A stretch of 64,000 nt of DNA, from assembly GCA_964036665.1 (NCBI GenBank), contig OZ038527.1:7017001-7081000 (forward strand), in the 5' to 3' direction. Shown here one piece after another: positions 30,534-42,073 of the stretch. A program made the position numbers and the translations under genes. Positions within the stretch are counted from its first letter, which is position 1. Every line of letters begins with the position of its first letter. This DNA comes from Gordius sp. MW1 (lineage: Eukaryota > Nematomorpha > Gordioida > Gordea > Gordiidae). The notes beneath the pieces were generated by a model. That model saw only the letters and a list, made by a program, of their open reading frames with translations. It did no database searches and was not told where the DNA came from.

Positions 30534-33488
30534 CCCTCCGTACGCTTTTTGGGTCAATATGACCCAAGCCTTTCTAAAAACATGCAAGAAAAAAAAAGTA
30601 ATGAACATAGAGCTTCAGATTTTTCAGTAGCTTAACAAATTTTATCATATTACAACTCTGCAAATTTTGGTTAGTTTTCACCCATTGGTTCTAAATATAT
30701 CATGGTTTTTTGAACGTCTTGGGTCATATTGACCCCTAAAGCGAACGGAGGATATTTTTTTTTTCAAAAAAAATTTTTTTTTTTGCTTAAATGATAAAAA
30801 CTAATACCCAAATGATATCGAAAAAATAAATTTTTCTCTAGCTCATATATTTTGTAAATTATGACGATTTTAAATTTGACTTTTTGTTTCCTCGTGGAAT
30901 TTATCCATGCCAATATTTAGCAGCTGATTTGTTCCCGCGTATTTCTTTTTTTCTTTTCACATGGAATCTTTTAAAATTTCGGATATTTTTGAAGATTCTG
31001 ATTGGGGAAGTAACATTTTTTTTTGGTTTTTAAGATTTTTAGGTAGCTCAGAAAGTGATACTGATGACTGTTTATCTATTAGTAGTTGTGAATCTGAATC
31101 GGAGTTAGATGAAGGAGAGCCAAGTTTAGGCGGGGGAAAATATTATTATGGTATTTAGACATGATATATAAATTAAAACAAATAAAAAATTGTCAAAACT
31201 TTATTTTATAGTTAAGTTATGACTATCAATATTTTTTTTATTCTCAGGGAAGGATAAGACAAAATGGGACTCTAATTTCCCCATGAAAACCATCAGAACG
31301 CGGAAATGTAATATAGTGCTACACCTTCCAGGGGTGAAACCAATAGCTAGGGGTGCAACTTCCTATGTAGATTGTTTTAAATTGTTTGTTTCAACGAATA
31401 TACTTGAGGAAATTATAAAATTTACCAACGAAAAATTCCAGCAAACTAATGAAGGTCCATTAGTTTCTTCTAAAGAATTGGATGCATTTTTAGGACTTTT
31501 ATTTTTGTTAGGTAATAATTGATTTAATAAAATTTTTCTACTTATTTAATTTACATAAATTTTTTATATAGGTGTATATAAGGCCAACCATCAAAACCTC
31601 AAAGAGTTTTGGAGTTTGAAAGGCCTAGGACCCAGCATATTTAGAGCCACCATGCCTCAAAAAAGATTTGAGTCATTATTAAAGATGATAAGATTTGATG
31701 ATAGTAAACAAGAGCTGCTAGAAAAATCACGGATAAAGCAACCCATATCCGATTTGTTTTTGAAGCTTTTGTTAAAAATTGCATCCAAAATTATACCCCC
31801 TCCGAATACCTCACAATTGACGAAATGCTGCCAGGTTTTAGAGGGAGGTGCTGCTTTAGGCAATACCTCCCTAATAAACCAAATAAATATGGCATAAAAT
31901 TCTTTGCCATGTGTTGCGCCAAAACTTTTTATACCCTGAATATGGAGATTTACACGGGCTGCCAACCCGAGGGGCCCTTCAAAATAAGCTTTAAAGCCTC
32001 CGATATAGTCGAAAGGCTCGTGACGCCCATTTCAAAAAGTGGCCGCAATATTACTGTTGACAACTGGTACACTAGTTGTCAACTAGTTGACACCTTGTAT
32101 TATAATCATAATTTAACATTAGTGGGGACTTTAAAAAAAAATAAGAGAGAAATACCCTCCGAATTTCTAATTATTAAATCAAGACCGGCACCTTCTACAA
32201 TATTTGGATTTAAACACAATAAAACTCTTTTATCCTACGTCCCAAAAAAAAACAAAAATGTCCTGTTGCTATCTTCTTTCCATTTTAATTATAATAATGA
32301 TTTATCAAATCACCTAAAACCGGAAATCGTCACCTTCTACAATGCAACTAAAGGAGGCGTTGATACAGTTGATCAGATGGCTTCAAGCTATTCTGTGTCT
32401 AGAATTTCTAGACGATGGCCTTTGACGGTATTTTTTCATATACTCAATGTGGCTGGAATAAATTCCCAAATAATTTATCTGGCAAATAGTGGTGTAAAAC
32501 TAACGAGGAGCAAGTTTTTAAAAGAATTGGCATTAGAATTAATAAAGCCCTTTTTGATTGATCGATTGTCTCTACCTTCTTTGAGGTACAAAACCAAACT
32601 ATTGATTCATCAACTCTTGGGTACAAAGGACGTTCACTCATCGCCCCCCCAAAAAGCTAGAGGTCGTTGCAAATTATGTCAAAATCACAACAAACATAGC
32701 ACTTATTGCGCTATTTGTAAAAAATATATTTGTAGAACTCATATGTATCTGACATGTTTGCATTGTAAGGACGCTGATAATATTATTGAATAAACAATAA
32801 ATTGTAAAATTAATTGTGTGCAACTTCCAAATAATATAAAAGTTTAATTTTTAAAAATTGCTTTTAGGGCTTTATTGAAAAATTAAGTGTTACACTGTTA
32901 AAAATTCTTCAAAAAAATTGCGCCCCATTAAAACTTTATAAAACAAAAACTAAGAGGGCTAGAAACTATATTAATGGTTTAAATTAAAGAGGAAAATTAT
33001 ATTAATCAATGAAAAAAAAATTATATCTTAAATTAAATTATTTTCAAAAATATATAAATTTAAACTTAGCCAATATTTTGATGAAAAAATATGTAAATTT
33101 AATGTTGATGGTATTTAAACCGAAATATCTATATTTCGCATTATTTATTTTAAATAATTTTTTTTTGTTTTTTTTTGCTTCAAGTCTATATTTTAAAAAT
33201 ATGTAAAAAATATCTAAAAATATTGGATAGATTTTTGTTAAAGTAAAATTTAGTATACACAGTGAAAAATAATTTAAAATTTTACCGGGTCGGTTATAAT
33301 TAGCGATAAAATAAAAAGTTATGAACAAAAATATAAATTTAAGAGCTCAAATTATTGGCAAAAGATCATTTAATATATGTCTAAAATTTAACTCCTAGTA
33401 CTTTAGAAATTGTAGCGATTTAAAGTTATGGGTCATATAGACTCAAAAATCCGAACGAATGATGTAAAAATGAAAGGTGAATGAAGGG
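30534..33488 (+). mobile_element. piggyBac-like transposon copy P3
   Basis: Nearly identical to P1 (offset 29823), but with AGCAGCTG before the start codon and one coding change near the C-terminus. TTAA at 33489. Confidence 0.88.
30961..32793 (+). pseudogene. piggyBac-like transposase, frameshifted (copy 3)
   Basis: Exons 30961-31150, 31248-31511 and 31572-32793. It shares the T-run frameshift (31757-31761). A Lys-to-Arg change lies in the cysteine-rich domain, right after a zinc-ligand-type Cys (AGAACTCAT in place of AAAACTCAT near 32733); all Cys/His positions are kept. Confidence 0.88.
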
Positions 33489-35001
33489 TTAACACTAAAT
33501 TAAATATATTAATTCAGAATAGATCAAACTTAAAAAGGTATTTTCCTAAATAATTTAAAAGTTCAAACTTAAAAAGGTATTTTCCTAAATAATTTAAAAG
33601 TCGTTTCACCATCGTCAATTAAGTCTCAATCCCTGAGGTAACTTTTCTTGCGACTCTAAGGAATTATTGGCTCTCATCGACATTTAAAACTTAAACTTTT
33701 TAATATTCAACTTTACTTTACCCAATCCTTCTCGACATATAATCCTTATAATTGCCTATTTTTCAAAGATTAATAAAATAAATGTGTGCAGAAAAATTTA
33801 TATATTTTAATAAAATCCACAAATTAACCCTCGTCAACTAAGTCTCAATCCCTAAGGTAACCATTCTTACGCCTCCGACAATACTTTTAAGTTATAATCT
33901 TCTCGTCAACTTAAATTTACAATTTGAATGCTGAATATTCATCTCGTCAACTGTAATTTTATGTCATAATGCACTCGCCAACTATGCTAAAATTAATAAT
34001 TTTAATGCTAAATTTTCATCTCGTCAACTGAGCTTAAATTATTTATTTAGATAGTGCATTTTCATCTCGTCAACTTGACTTTTAAGTCAAAATTTTCATA
34101 AATTTATGCTGATTTTTCTTCTCGTCAACTGTACTATTATGATCTCGTCAACTAAGCAGTAATAATTTTATAATTTCTCGTCAACTAAGTCTTTGAGTCG
34201 AAAGACTCTCGTCAATTAAGCTTAAATTCACAATATGAATGCTAAATTTTCATCTCGTCAACTAGACTTTTATGTTAAAATAGTCTCGTCAACTAAGCAG
34301 TAATAATTTTATAATTTCTCGTCAACTAAGTCTTTAAGTCGAAAGACTCTCGTCAATTAAGCTTAAATTCACAATATGAATGCTAAATTTTCATCTCGTC
34401 AACTAGACTTTTATGTTAAAATAGTCTCGTCAACTAAGCAGTAATAATTTTATAATTTCTCGTCAACTAAGTCTTTAAGCCGAAAGACTCTCGTCAATTA
34501 AGCTTAAATTCACAATATGAATGCTAAATTTTCATCTCGTCAACTAGACTTTTATGTTAAAATAGTCTCGTCAACTAAGCTTAAAGTAATAATTTTATAA
34601 TTTCTCGTCAACTATGCCTTTTAAGTCGAAAAACTCTCGTCAATTAAGCTTAAATTCACAATATGAATGCTAAATTTTCATCTCGTCAACTCGACTTTTA
34701 TGTTAAAATAGTCTCGTCAACTAAGCTTAAAGTAATAATTTTATAATTTCTCGTCAACTATGCCTTTTAAGTCGAAAAACTCTCGTCAATTAAGCTTAAA
34801 TTCACAATATGAATGCTAAATTTTCATCTCGTCAACTGGACTTTTATGTTAAAATAGTCTCGTCAACTAAGCTTAAAGTAATAATTTTATAATTTCTCGT
34901 CAACTATGCCTTTTAAGTCGAAAAACTCTCGTCAATTAAGCTTAAATTCACAATAGGAAATGCTAAATTTTCATCTCGTCAACTGGACTTTTATGTTAAA
35001 A
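33489..35001. repeat. Leader T (two 39 bp repeats) plus spacer array S between P3 and P4
   Basis: Leader 33489-34142, array 34143-35001 with six units. It matches 3666-5178 at +29.82 kb. Confidence 0.85.
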
Positions 35002-37957
35002 CCCTCCGTACGCTTTTTGGGTCAATATGACCCAAGCCTTTCTAAAAACATGCAAGAAAAAAAAAGTAATGAACATAGAGCTTCAGATTTTTCAGTAGCT
35101 TAACAAATTTTATCATATTACAACTCTGCAAATTTTGGTTAGTTTTCACCCATTGGTTCTAAATATATCATGGTTTTTTGAACGTCTTGGGTCATATTGA
35201 CCCCTAAAGCGAACGGAGGATATTTTTTTTTTCAAAAAAAAATTTTTTTTTTGCTTAAATGATAAAAACTAATACCCAAATGATATCGAAAAAATAAATT
35301 TTTCTCTAGCTCATATATTTTGTAAATTATGACGATTTTAAATTTGACTTTTTGTTTCCTCGTGGAATTTATCCATGCCAATATTTAGCAGCTGATTTGT
35401 TCCCGCGTATTTCTTTTTTTCTTTTCACATGGAATCTTTTAAAATTTCGGATATTTTTGAAGATTCTGATTGGGGAAGTAACATTTTTTTTTGGTTTTTA
35501 AGATTTTTAGGTAGCTCAGAAAGTGATACTGATGACTGTTTATCTATTAGTAGTTGTGAATCTGAATCGGAGTTAGATGAAGGAGAGCCAAGTTTAGGCG
35601 GGGGAAAATATTATTATGGTATTTAGACATGATATATAAATTAAAACAAATAAAAAATTGTCAAAACTTTATTTTATAGTTAAGTTATGACTATCAATAT
35701 TTTTTTTATTCTCAGGGAAGGATAAGACAAAATGGGACTCTAATTTCCCCATGAAAACCATCAGAACGCGGAAATGTAATATAGTGCTACACCTTCCAGG
35801 GGTGAAACCAATAGCTAGGGGTGCAACTTCCTATGTAGATTGTTTTAAATTGTTTGTTTCAACGAATATACTTGAGGAAATTATAAAATTTACCAACGAA
35901 AAATTCCAGCAAACTAATGAAGGTCCATTAGTTTCTTCTAAAGAATTGGATGCATTTTTAGGACTTTTATTTTTGTTAGGTAATAATTGATTTAATAAAA
36001 TTTTTCTACTTATTTAATTTACATAAATTTTTTATATAGGTGTATATAAGGCCAACCATCAAAACCTCAAAGATTTTTGGAGTTTGAAAGGCCTAGGACC
36101 CAGCATATTTAGAGCCACCATGCCTCAAAAAAGATTTGAGTCATTATTAAAGATGATAAGATTTGATGATAGTAAACAAGAGCTGCTAGAAAAATCACGG
36201 ATAAAGCAACCCATATCCGATTTGTTTTTGAAGCTTTTGTTAAAAATTGCATCCAAAATTATACCCCCTCCGAATACCTCACAATTGACGAAATGCTGCC
36301 AAGGTTTTAGAGGGAGGTGCTGCTTTAGGCAATACCTCCCTAATAAACCAAATAAATATGGCATAAAATTCTTTGCCATGTGTTGCGCCAAAACTTTTTA
36401 TACCCTGAATATGGAGATTTACACGGGCTGCCAACCCGAGGGGCCCTTCAAAATAAGCTTTAAAGCCTCCGATATAGTCGAAAGGCTCGTGACGCCCATT
36501 TCAAAAAGTGGCCGCAATATTACTGTTGACAACTGGTACACTAGTTGTCAACTAGTTGACACCTTGTATTATAATCATAATTTAACATTAGTGGGGACTT
36601 TAAAAAAAAATAAGAGAGAAATACCCTCCGAATTTCTAATTATTAAATCAAGACCGGCACCTTCTACAATATTTGGATTTAAACACAATAAAACTCTTTT
36701 ATCCTACGTCCCAAAAAAAAACAAAAATGTCCTGTTGCTATCTTCTTTCCATTTTAATTATAATAATGATTTATCAAATCACCTAAAACCGGAAATCGTC
36801 ACCTTCTACAATGCAACTAAAGGAGGCGTTGATACAGTTGATCAGATGGCTTCAAGCTATTCTGTGTCTAGAATTTCTAGACGATGGCCTTTGACGGTAT
36901 TTTTTCATATACTCAATGTGGCTGGAATAAATTCCCAAATAATTTATCTGGCAAATAGTGGTGTAAAACTAACGAGGAGCAAGTTTTTAAAAGAATTGGC
37001 ATTAGAATTAATAAAGCCCTTTTTGATTGATCGATTGTCTCTACCTTCTTTGAGGTACAAAACCAAACTATTGATTCATCAACTCTTGGGTACAAAGGAC
37101 GTTCACTCATCGCCCCCCCAAAAAGCTAGAGGTCGTTGCAAATTATGTCAAAATCACAACAAACATAGCACTTATTGCGCTATTTGTAAAAAATATATTT
37201 GTAAAACTCATATGTATCTGACATGTTTGCATTGTAAGGACGCTGATAATATTATTGAATAAACAATAAATTGTAAAATTAATTGTGTGCAACTTCCAAA
37301 TAATATAAAAGTTTAATTTTTAAAAATTGCTTTTAGGGCTTTATTGAAAAATTAAGTGTTACACTGTTAAAAATTCTTCAAAAAAATTGCGCCCCATTAA
37401 AACTTTATAAAACAAAAACTAAGAGGGCTAGAAACTATATTAATGGTTTAAATTAAAGAGGAAAATTATATTAATCAATGAAAAAAAAATTATATCTTAA
37501 ATTAAATTATTTTCAAAAATATATAAATTTAAACTTAGCCAATATTTTGATGAAAAAATATGTAAATTTAATGTTGATGGTATTTAAACCGAAATATCTA
37601 TATTTCGCATTATTTATTTTAAATAATTTTTTTTTGTTTTTTTTTGCTTCAAGTCTATATTTTAAAAATATGTAAAAAATATCTAAAAATATTGGATAGA
37701 TTTTTGTTAAAGTAAAATTTAGTATACACAGTGAAAAATAATTTAAAATTTTACCGGGTCGGTTATAATTAGCGATAAAATAAAAAGTTATGAACAAAAA
37801 TATAAATTTAAGAGCTCAAATTATTGGCAAAAGATCATTTAATATATGTCTAAAATTTAACTCCTAGTACTTTAGAAATTGTAGCGATTTAAAGTTATGG
37901 GTCATATAGACTCAAAAATCCGAACGAATGATGTAAAAATGAAAGGTGAATGAAGGG
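35002..37957 (+). mobile_element. piggyBac-like transposon copy P4
   Basis: One base longer than its sisters because of an extra A at 36301-36302 (GCCAAGGTTTTAG in place of GCCAGGTTTTAG). It carries CAAAGATTTTTGG like P2 and P5. Confidence 0.88.
35429..37262 (+). pseudogene. piggyBac-like transposase copy 4 with false frame rescue
   Basis: Exons 35429-35618, 35716-35979 and 36040-37262. The shared T-run deletion (36225-36229) is followed about 75 nt later by a one-base insertion, so exon 3 reads open to the end (392 codons from 36084). The stretch between the two indels is translated out of frame: about 25 residues before GFRGRC read LTKCCQ where the family has TIDEML. The first catalytic Asp is therefore absent. 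VDNWYTS, GGVDTVDQ and the cysteine-rich tail are in frame. This is the longest frame in the window, but it is predicted to be catalytically dead. Confidence 0.88.
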
Positions 37958-39522
37958 TTAACACTAAATTAAATATATTAATTCAGAATAGATCAAACTT
38001 AAAAAGGTATTTTCCTAAATAATTTAAAAGTTCAAACTTAAAAAGGTATTTTCCTAAATAATTTAAAAGTCGTTTCACCATCGTCAATTAAGTCTCAATC
38101 CCTGAGGTAACTTTTCTTGCGACTCTAAGGAATTATTGGCTCTCATCGACATTTAAAACTTAAACTTTTTAATATTCAACTTTACTTTACCCAATCCAAT
38201 CCTTATAATTGCCTATTTTTCAAAGATTAATAAAATAAATGTGTGCAGAAAAATTTATATATTTTAATAAAATCCACAAATTAACCCTCGTCAACTAAGT
38301 CTCAATCCCTAAGGTAACCATTCTTACGCCTCCGACAATACTTTTAAGTTATAATCTTCTCGTCAACTTAAATTTACAATTTGAATGCTGAATTTTCATC
38401 TCGTCAACTGTAATTTTATGTCATAATGCACTCGCCAACTATGCTAAAATTAATAATTTTAATGCTAAATTTTCATCTCGTCAACTGAGCTTAAATTATT
38501 TATTTAGATAGTGCATTTTCATCTCGTCAACTTGACTTTTAAGTCAAAATTTTCATAAATTTATGCTGATTTTTCTTCTCGTCAACTGTACTATTATTAT
38601 CTCGTCAACTAAGCAGTAATAATTTTATAATTTCTCGTCAACTAAGTCTTTGAGTCGAAAGACTCTCGTCAATTAAGCTTAAATTCACAATATGAATGCT
38701 AAATTTTCATCTCGTCAACTGGACTTTTATGTTAAAATAGTCTCGTCAACTAAGCTTAAAGTAATAATTTTATAATTTCCGTCAACTATGCCTTTCAAGT
38801 CGAAAAACTCTCGTCAATTAAGCTTAAATTCACAATATGAATGCTAAATTTTCATCTCGTCAACTGGACTTTTATGTTAAATAGTCTCGTCAACTAAGCT
38901 TAAAGTAATAATTTTATAATTTCTCGTCAACTATGCCTTTTAAGTCGAAAAACTCTCGTCAATTAAGCTTAAATTCACAATAGGAATGCTAAATTTTTCT
39001 CGTCAACTGGACTTTTATGTTAAAATAGTCTCGTCAACTAAGCTAAGTAATAAGTTTCTACTTTCTCGTCAACTATGCAAAACTCTCGTCAATTAAGCTT
39101 AAATTCACAATAGGAATGCTAAATTTTCATCTCGTCAACTGGACTTTTATGTTAAAATAGTCTCGTCAACTAAGCTTAAGTAATAAGTTTCTACTTTCTC
39201 GTCAACTATGCAAAACTCTCGTCAATTAAGCTTAAAGTCACAATAGGAATGCTAAATTTTCATCTCGTCAACTGGACTTTTATGTTAAAATAGTCTCGTC
39301 AACTAAGCTTAAAGTAATAAGTTTCTACTTTCTCGTCAACTATGCAAAACTCTCGTCAATTAAGCTTAAATTCACAATATGAATGCCAAATTTTCATCTC
39401 GTCAACTGGACTTTTATGTTAAAATAGTCTCGTCAACTAAGCTTAAAGTAATTTCTCGTCAACTATGCTTTTAAGTCGAAAAACTCTCGTCAATTAAGCT
39501 TGAATTTATAATTTTATAAGTC
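37958..39522. repeat. Leader T plus divergent spacer array S before R4
   Basis: Matches 8134-9698 at +29.82 kb, including the leader deletion and the ~132 bp short units (about 39030-39430). Confidence 0.85.
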
Positions 39523-39935
39523 GCATTCACCACCTCGTCAACTAAGTCTCAATCCCTGAGGTAACTTTTCTTACGCCTCCGACAATACTAATATACTCTC
39601 GTCAACTATGCTAAAATAAATAATATTTTCTCCTCGTCAACTTCAACTCTACTCGAAAAGACTAAGTCCACATTTCCTCTCGCCAACTCTTCCCAAGCCA
39701 AAAAAATTAACAAACCTTTGATCTAGCGCTAAGTCTCAATAGATCGTAGGCATTCACCACCTCGTCAACTAAGTCTCAATCCCTGAAGTAACTTTTCTTA
39801 CGCCTCCGACAATACTAATATACTCTCGTCAACTATGCTAAAATAAATAATATTTTTTCCTTGTCAACTTCAACTCTACTCGAAAAGACTAAGTCCACAT
39901 TTCCTCTCGCCAACTCTTCCCAAGCCAAAAAAATT
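39523..39935. repeat. S' spacer units (two) before R4
   Basis: Units start at 39523 and about 39750. The first carries the 28S 3'-end copy (about 39709-39747). Confidence 0.85.
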
Positions 39936-40369
39936 AACAAACCTTCGATCTAGCGCTAAGTCTCAATAGATCGCAGTATGGTGGCTGCTCTAACTAAGCA
40001 CAACCCGCTGACCGATACCTAGGTCGTCTGCGAATGATTTAACACCCTCGCCGTCGTCCCGAATGCTGAGCCGATCGGAACCCGACGCTTAATCGTTAGC
40101 CGGGCTTCGAGAACGGCCATCAACTTCGAACGGACCGAGGTCACCCTCGGCCATTATACTGAGTTAATCGACTACGAGGCGCGCCGAAATATCGTTACCT
40201 TTCTAGGCGGGATTCTGACTTAGAGGCGTTCAGTCATAATCCCTCAGATGGTAGCGTCGCGCCGTCGGCTTTTCAGCCGGACGCCTGAACCAAATGTCTG
40301 AACCTGCGGTTCCTCTCGTACTGAGCAGGATTACTATAGCAACAACTAGTCATCAGTAGGGTAAAACTA

Positions 40370-40407
<38 letters not shown>

Positions 40408-40443
40408 TATTAGTGGGTGAACAATCCAACGCTTGGTGAATTC

Positions 40444-40474
<31 letters not shown>
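39936..40474 (-). rRNA. 28S rRNA 3'-terminal fragment (R4)
   Basis: Matches R1 (TTACCTTTC and GAGGCGTTCAGTC forms). Broken by the insertion at 40475. Confidence 0.92.
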
Positions 40475-40475
<1 letters not shown>

Positions 40476-40485
40476 TATTCACGTA

Positions 40486-40590
40486 GCGGCTCGTAATTCA
40501 CGTACCTCCATGCTGGTGGGCCGCGGGCAACGTTGCTGAGGGAAGGGGTGAAGCATCGCCGCTCCTCTCAGCAACGGCTAAATCGTGAAT
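40486..40590 (+). ncRNA. HDV-like ribozyme, left arm (R4)
   Basis: Same helices as the R1 left-arm ribozyme; predicted cleavage before G40486. Confidence 0.75.
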
Positions 40591-40709
40591 CTCGGATAGT
40601 AGTCGGCAACCTTAGAAGAGCTGGTGGTTGTCGGCGAGAAGGAAAGTCCCTGGAGCCTTGCAGCCTCCTTGTGTAAAACTCTATCAAACAGCTAACGCTA
40701 TTAGTAAAA

Positions 40710-40967
40710 ATGAATAAATCAACGCCAAGGCCCCGATCCAATAGTCGTGAAGGGGAAGGGCAAAAGAAAATTCGGGCGACTCGCCATAAAACAGCGCGCG
40801 GACAAGTGCAACACGATGTCGAGAAGAATCGGCTAGGCTGCTAGAACATCCGCGGCCTAGCTGATCCATTAAAGCTCAATGAACTTATTGCAATAATAAG
40901 AGAAAATCAGATCTCTGTGCTCTCGCTTACGGAGACACACCTACCAAATCAGAGCGAAGACTTTTAG
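40710..40967 (+). pseudogene. APE endonuclease N-terminal remnant, nonsense mutated (R4)
   Basis: As R1, with TAG at codon 45 (40842-40844). Confidence 0.7.
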
Positions 40968-41207
40968 CCGATTCTTCTCGACATCAGGTTGTACTTCTCC
41001 GCGCGCTGCTTGTTGGCAAGTCGCCCAAATTTTCTTTAACCCTTCCCCTTCACCTATTGGTTCGGGGCCTTCGCGCTAATTTGTCCATTTTTATTAATTG
41101 TGATAGCTGGTTGAAAGAGTTTTACGCAGGGAGGCTGCAAGGCTCCAGGGACTTTCCTTCTCACCGACAACCACCAGCTCTTCTAAGGTTGCCGGCTACG
41201 ATCCGAG

Positions 41208-41312
41208 ATTCACGATTTAGCCGTTGCTGAGAGGAGCAGCGATGCTTCGCCCCTTCTCTCAGCAACGTTGTCCGCGGCCCACCAGCGAGGAGGTACGTGA
41301 ATAACGGGCCGC
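41208..41312 (-). ncRNA. HDV-like ribozyme, right arm, 28S-sense (R4)
   Basis: Same helices as the R1 right-arm ribozyme; 5' G at 41312 abuts 28S. Confidence 0.8.
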
Positions 41313-41403
41313 ATCCCTGTGGTAACTTTTCTTACACCTCCCGCTTTAAACTCGAAATATCGAAAGGATCGATAGGCCACGCTTTCACGGTGCGTATTCA
41401 TAC
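41313..41403 (-). rRNA. 28S rRNA internal fragment (R4)
   Basis: Same ~90 nt of domain V, ending at the insertion breakpoint. Confidence 0.85.
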
Positions 41404-42073
41404 TTCCTTAACGAACACATGGCCGCTGAAAAATCACGGTAATCGAATTTTCGCTACTCGCGAGGTTCTAACGTAACGTGGACACGAATTTTCACGAGCC
41501 GCCCGCCCACCGCCCGACTACGACGCGATCCGAAAATCACGGCGAGAAAGGGGTGCCCGGTACTCACTCTTTCGAAAATCGCTGTGCTTCAATTACGCTC
41601 GAAATCGAAGCCGACTGCAAAATGGCCCATTAACGTTCTTTCTCCGACTCGAAATTGCCCATTAACGCTCTCTCTCCGACGACTGGGACGCTTAACGCAG
41701 TGAATTAAAGATTACGTGGCAAGCAAATAATTTAATTAATACAACGAAAAACCACGTTTCGTATCTAAATTTCACTGCGTTAAAAATATCCCCACTTTAA
41801 AGGTAGGTTGACAATGGTAAACTCACTAAAATTCACGATAATACTCGAGTTGACGATGGTTTTCCTACATTTAACGTGGGGATACTGCTTTAATCGCTTC
41901 CATACGCGATTATAGCAGGAGGAGGGATGCCCCACACACATACAGATTATCACACTACACGTTAAATTGCAGTACCACCAATGCTACAACGCTATATCAA
42001 CGCATTACTGCAATAACAACGTATCTCACTTTTTCACACAACACCACCTCCTCATATAAGGTTGATGAGAATA
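41404..42073. other. Hairpin-rich segment (R4)
   Basis: The four stem-loops are conserved. It is followed by insertion G, as in R1. Confidence 0.65.

Larger units (their letters stand above)
40475..41312. mobile_element. Inverted-repeat retrotransposon insertion in 28S (R4)
   Basis: Arms 40486-40835 and 40965-41312. It shares the 2 bp deletion CACCTATTGG with R1, which puts a stop early in the right-arm ORF. Confidence 0.8.

Noticed and set aside
36084..37262. A 392-codon open frame as an intact transposase
   Set aside because: Two compensating indels leave the TIDE region out of frame, and exons 1-2 are needed as well.
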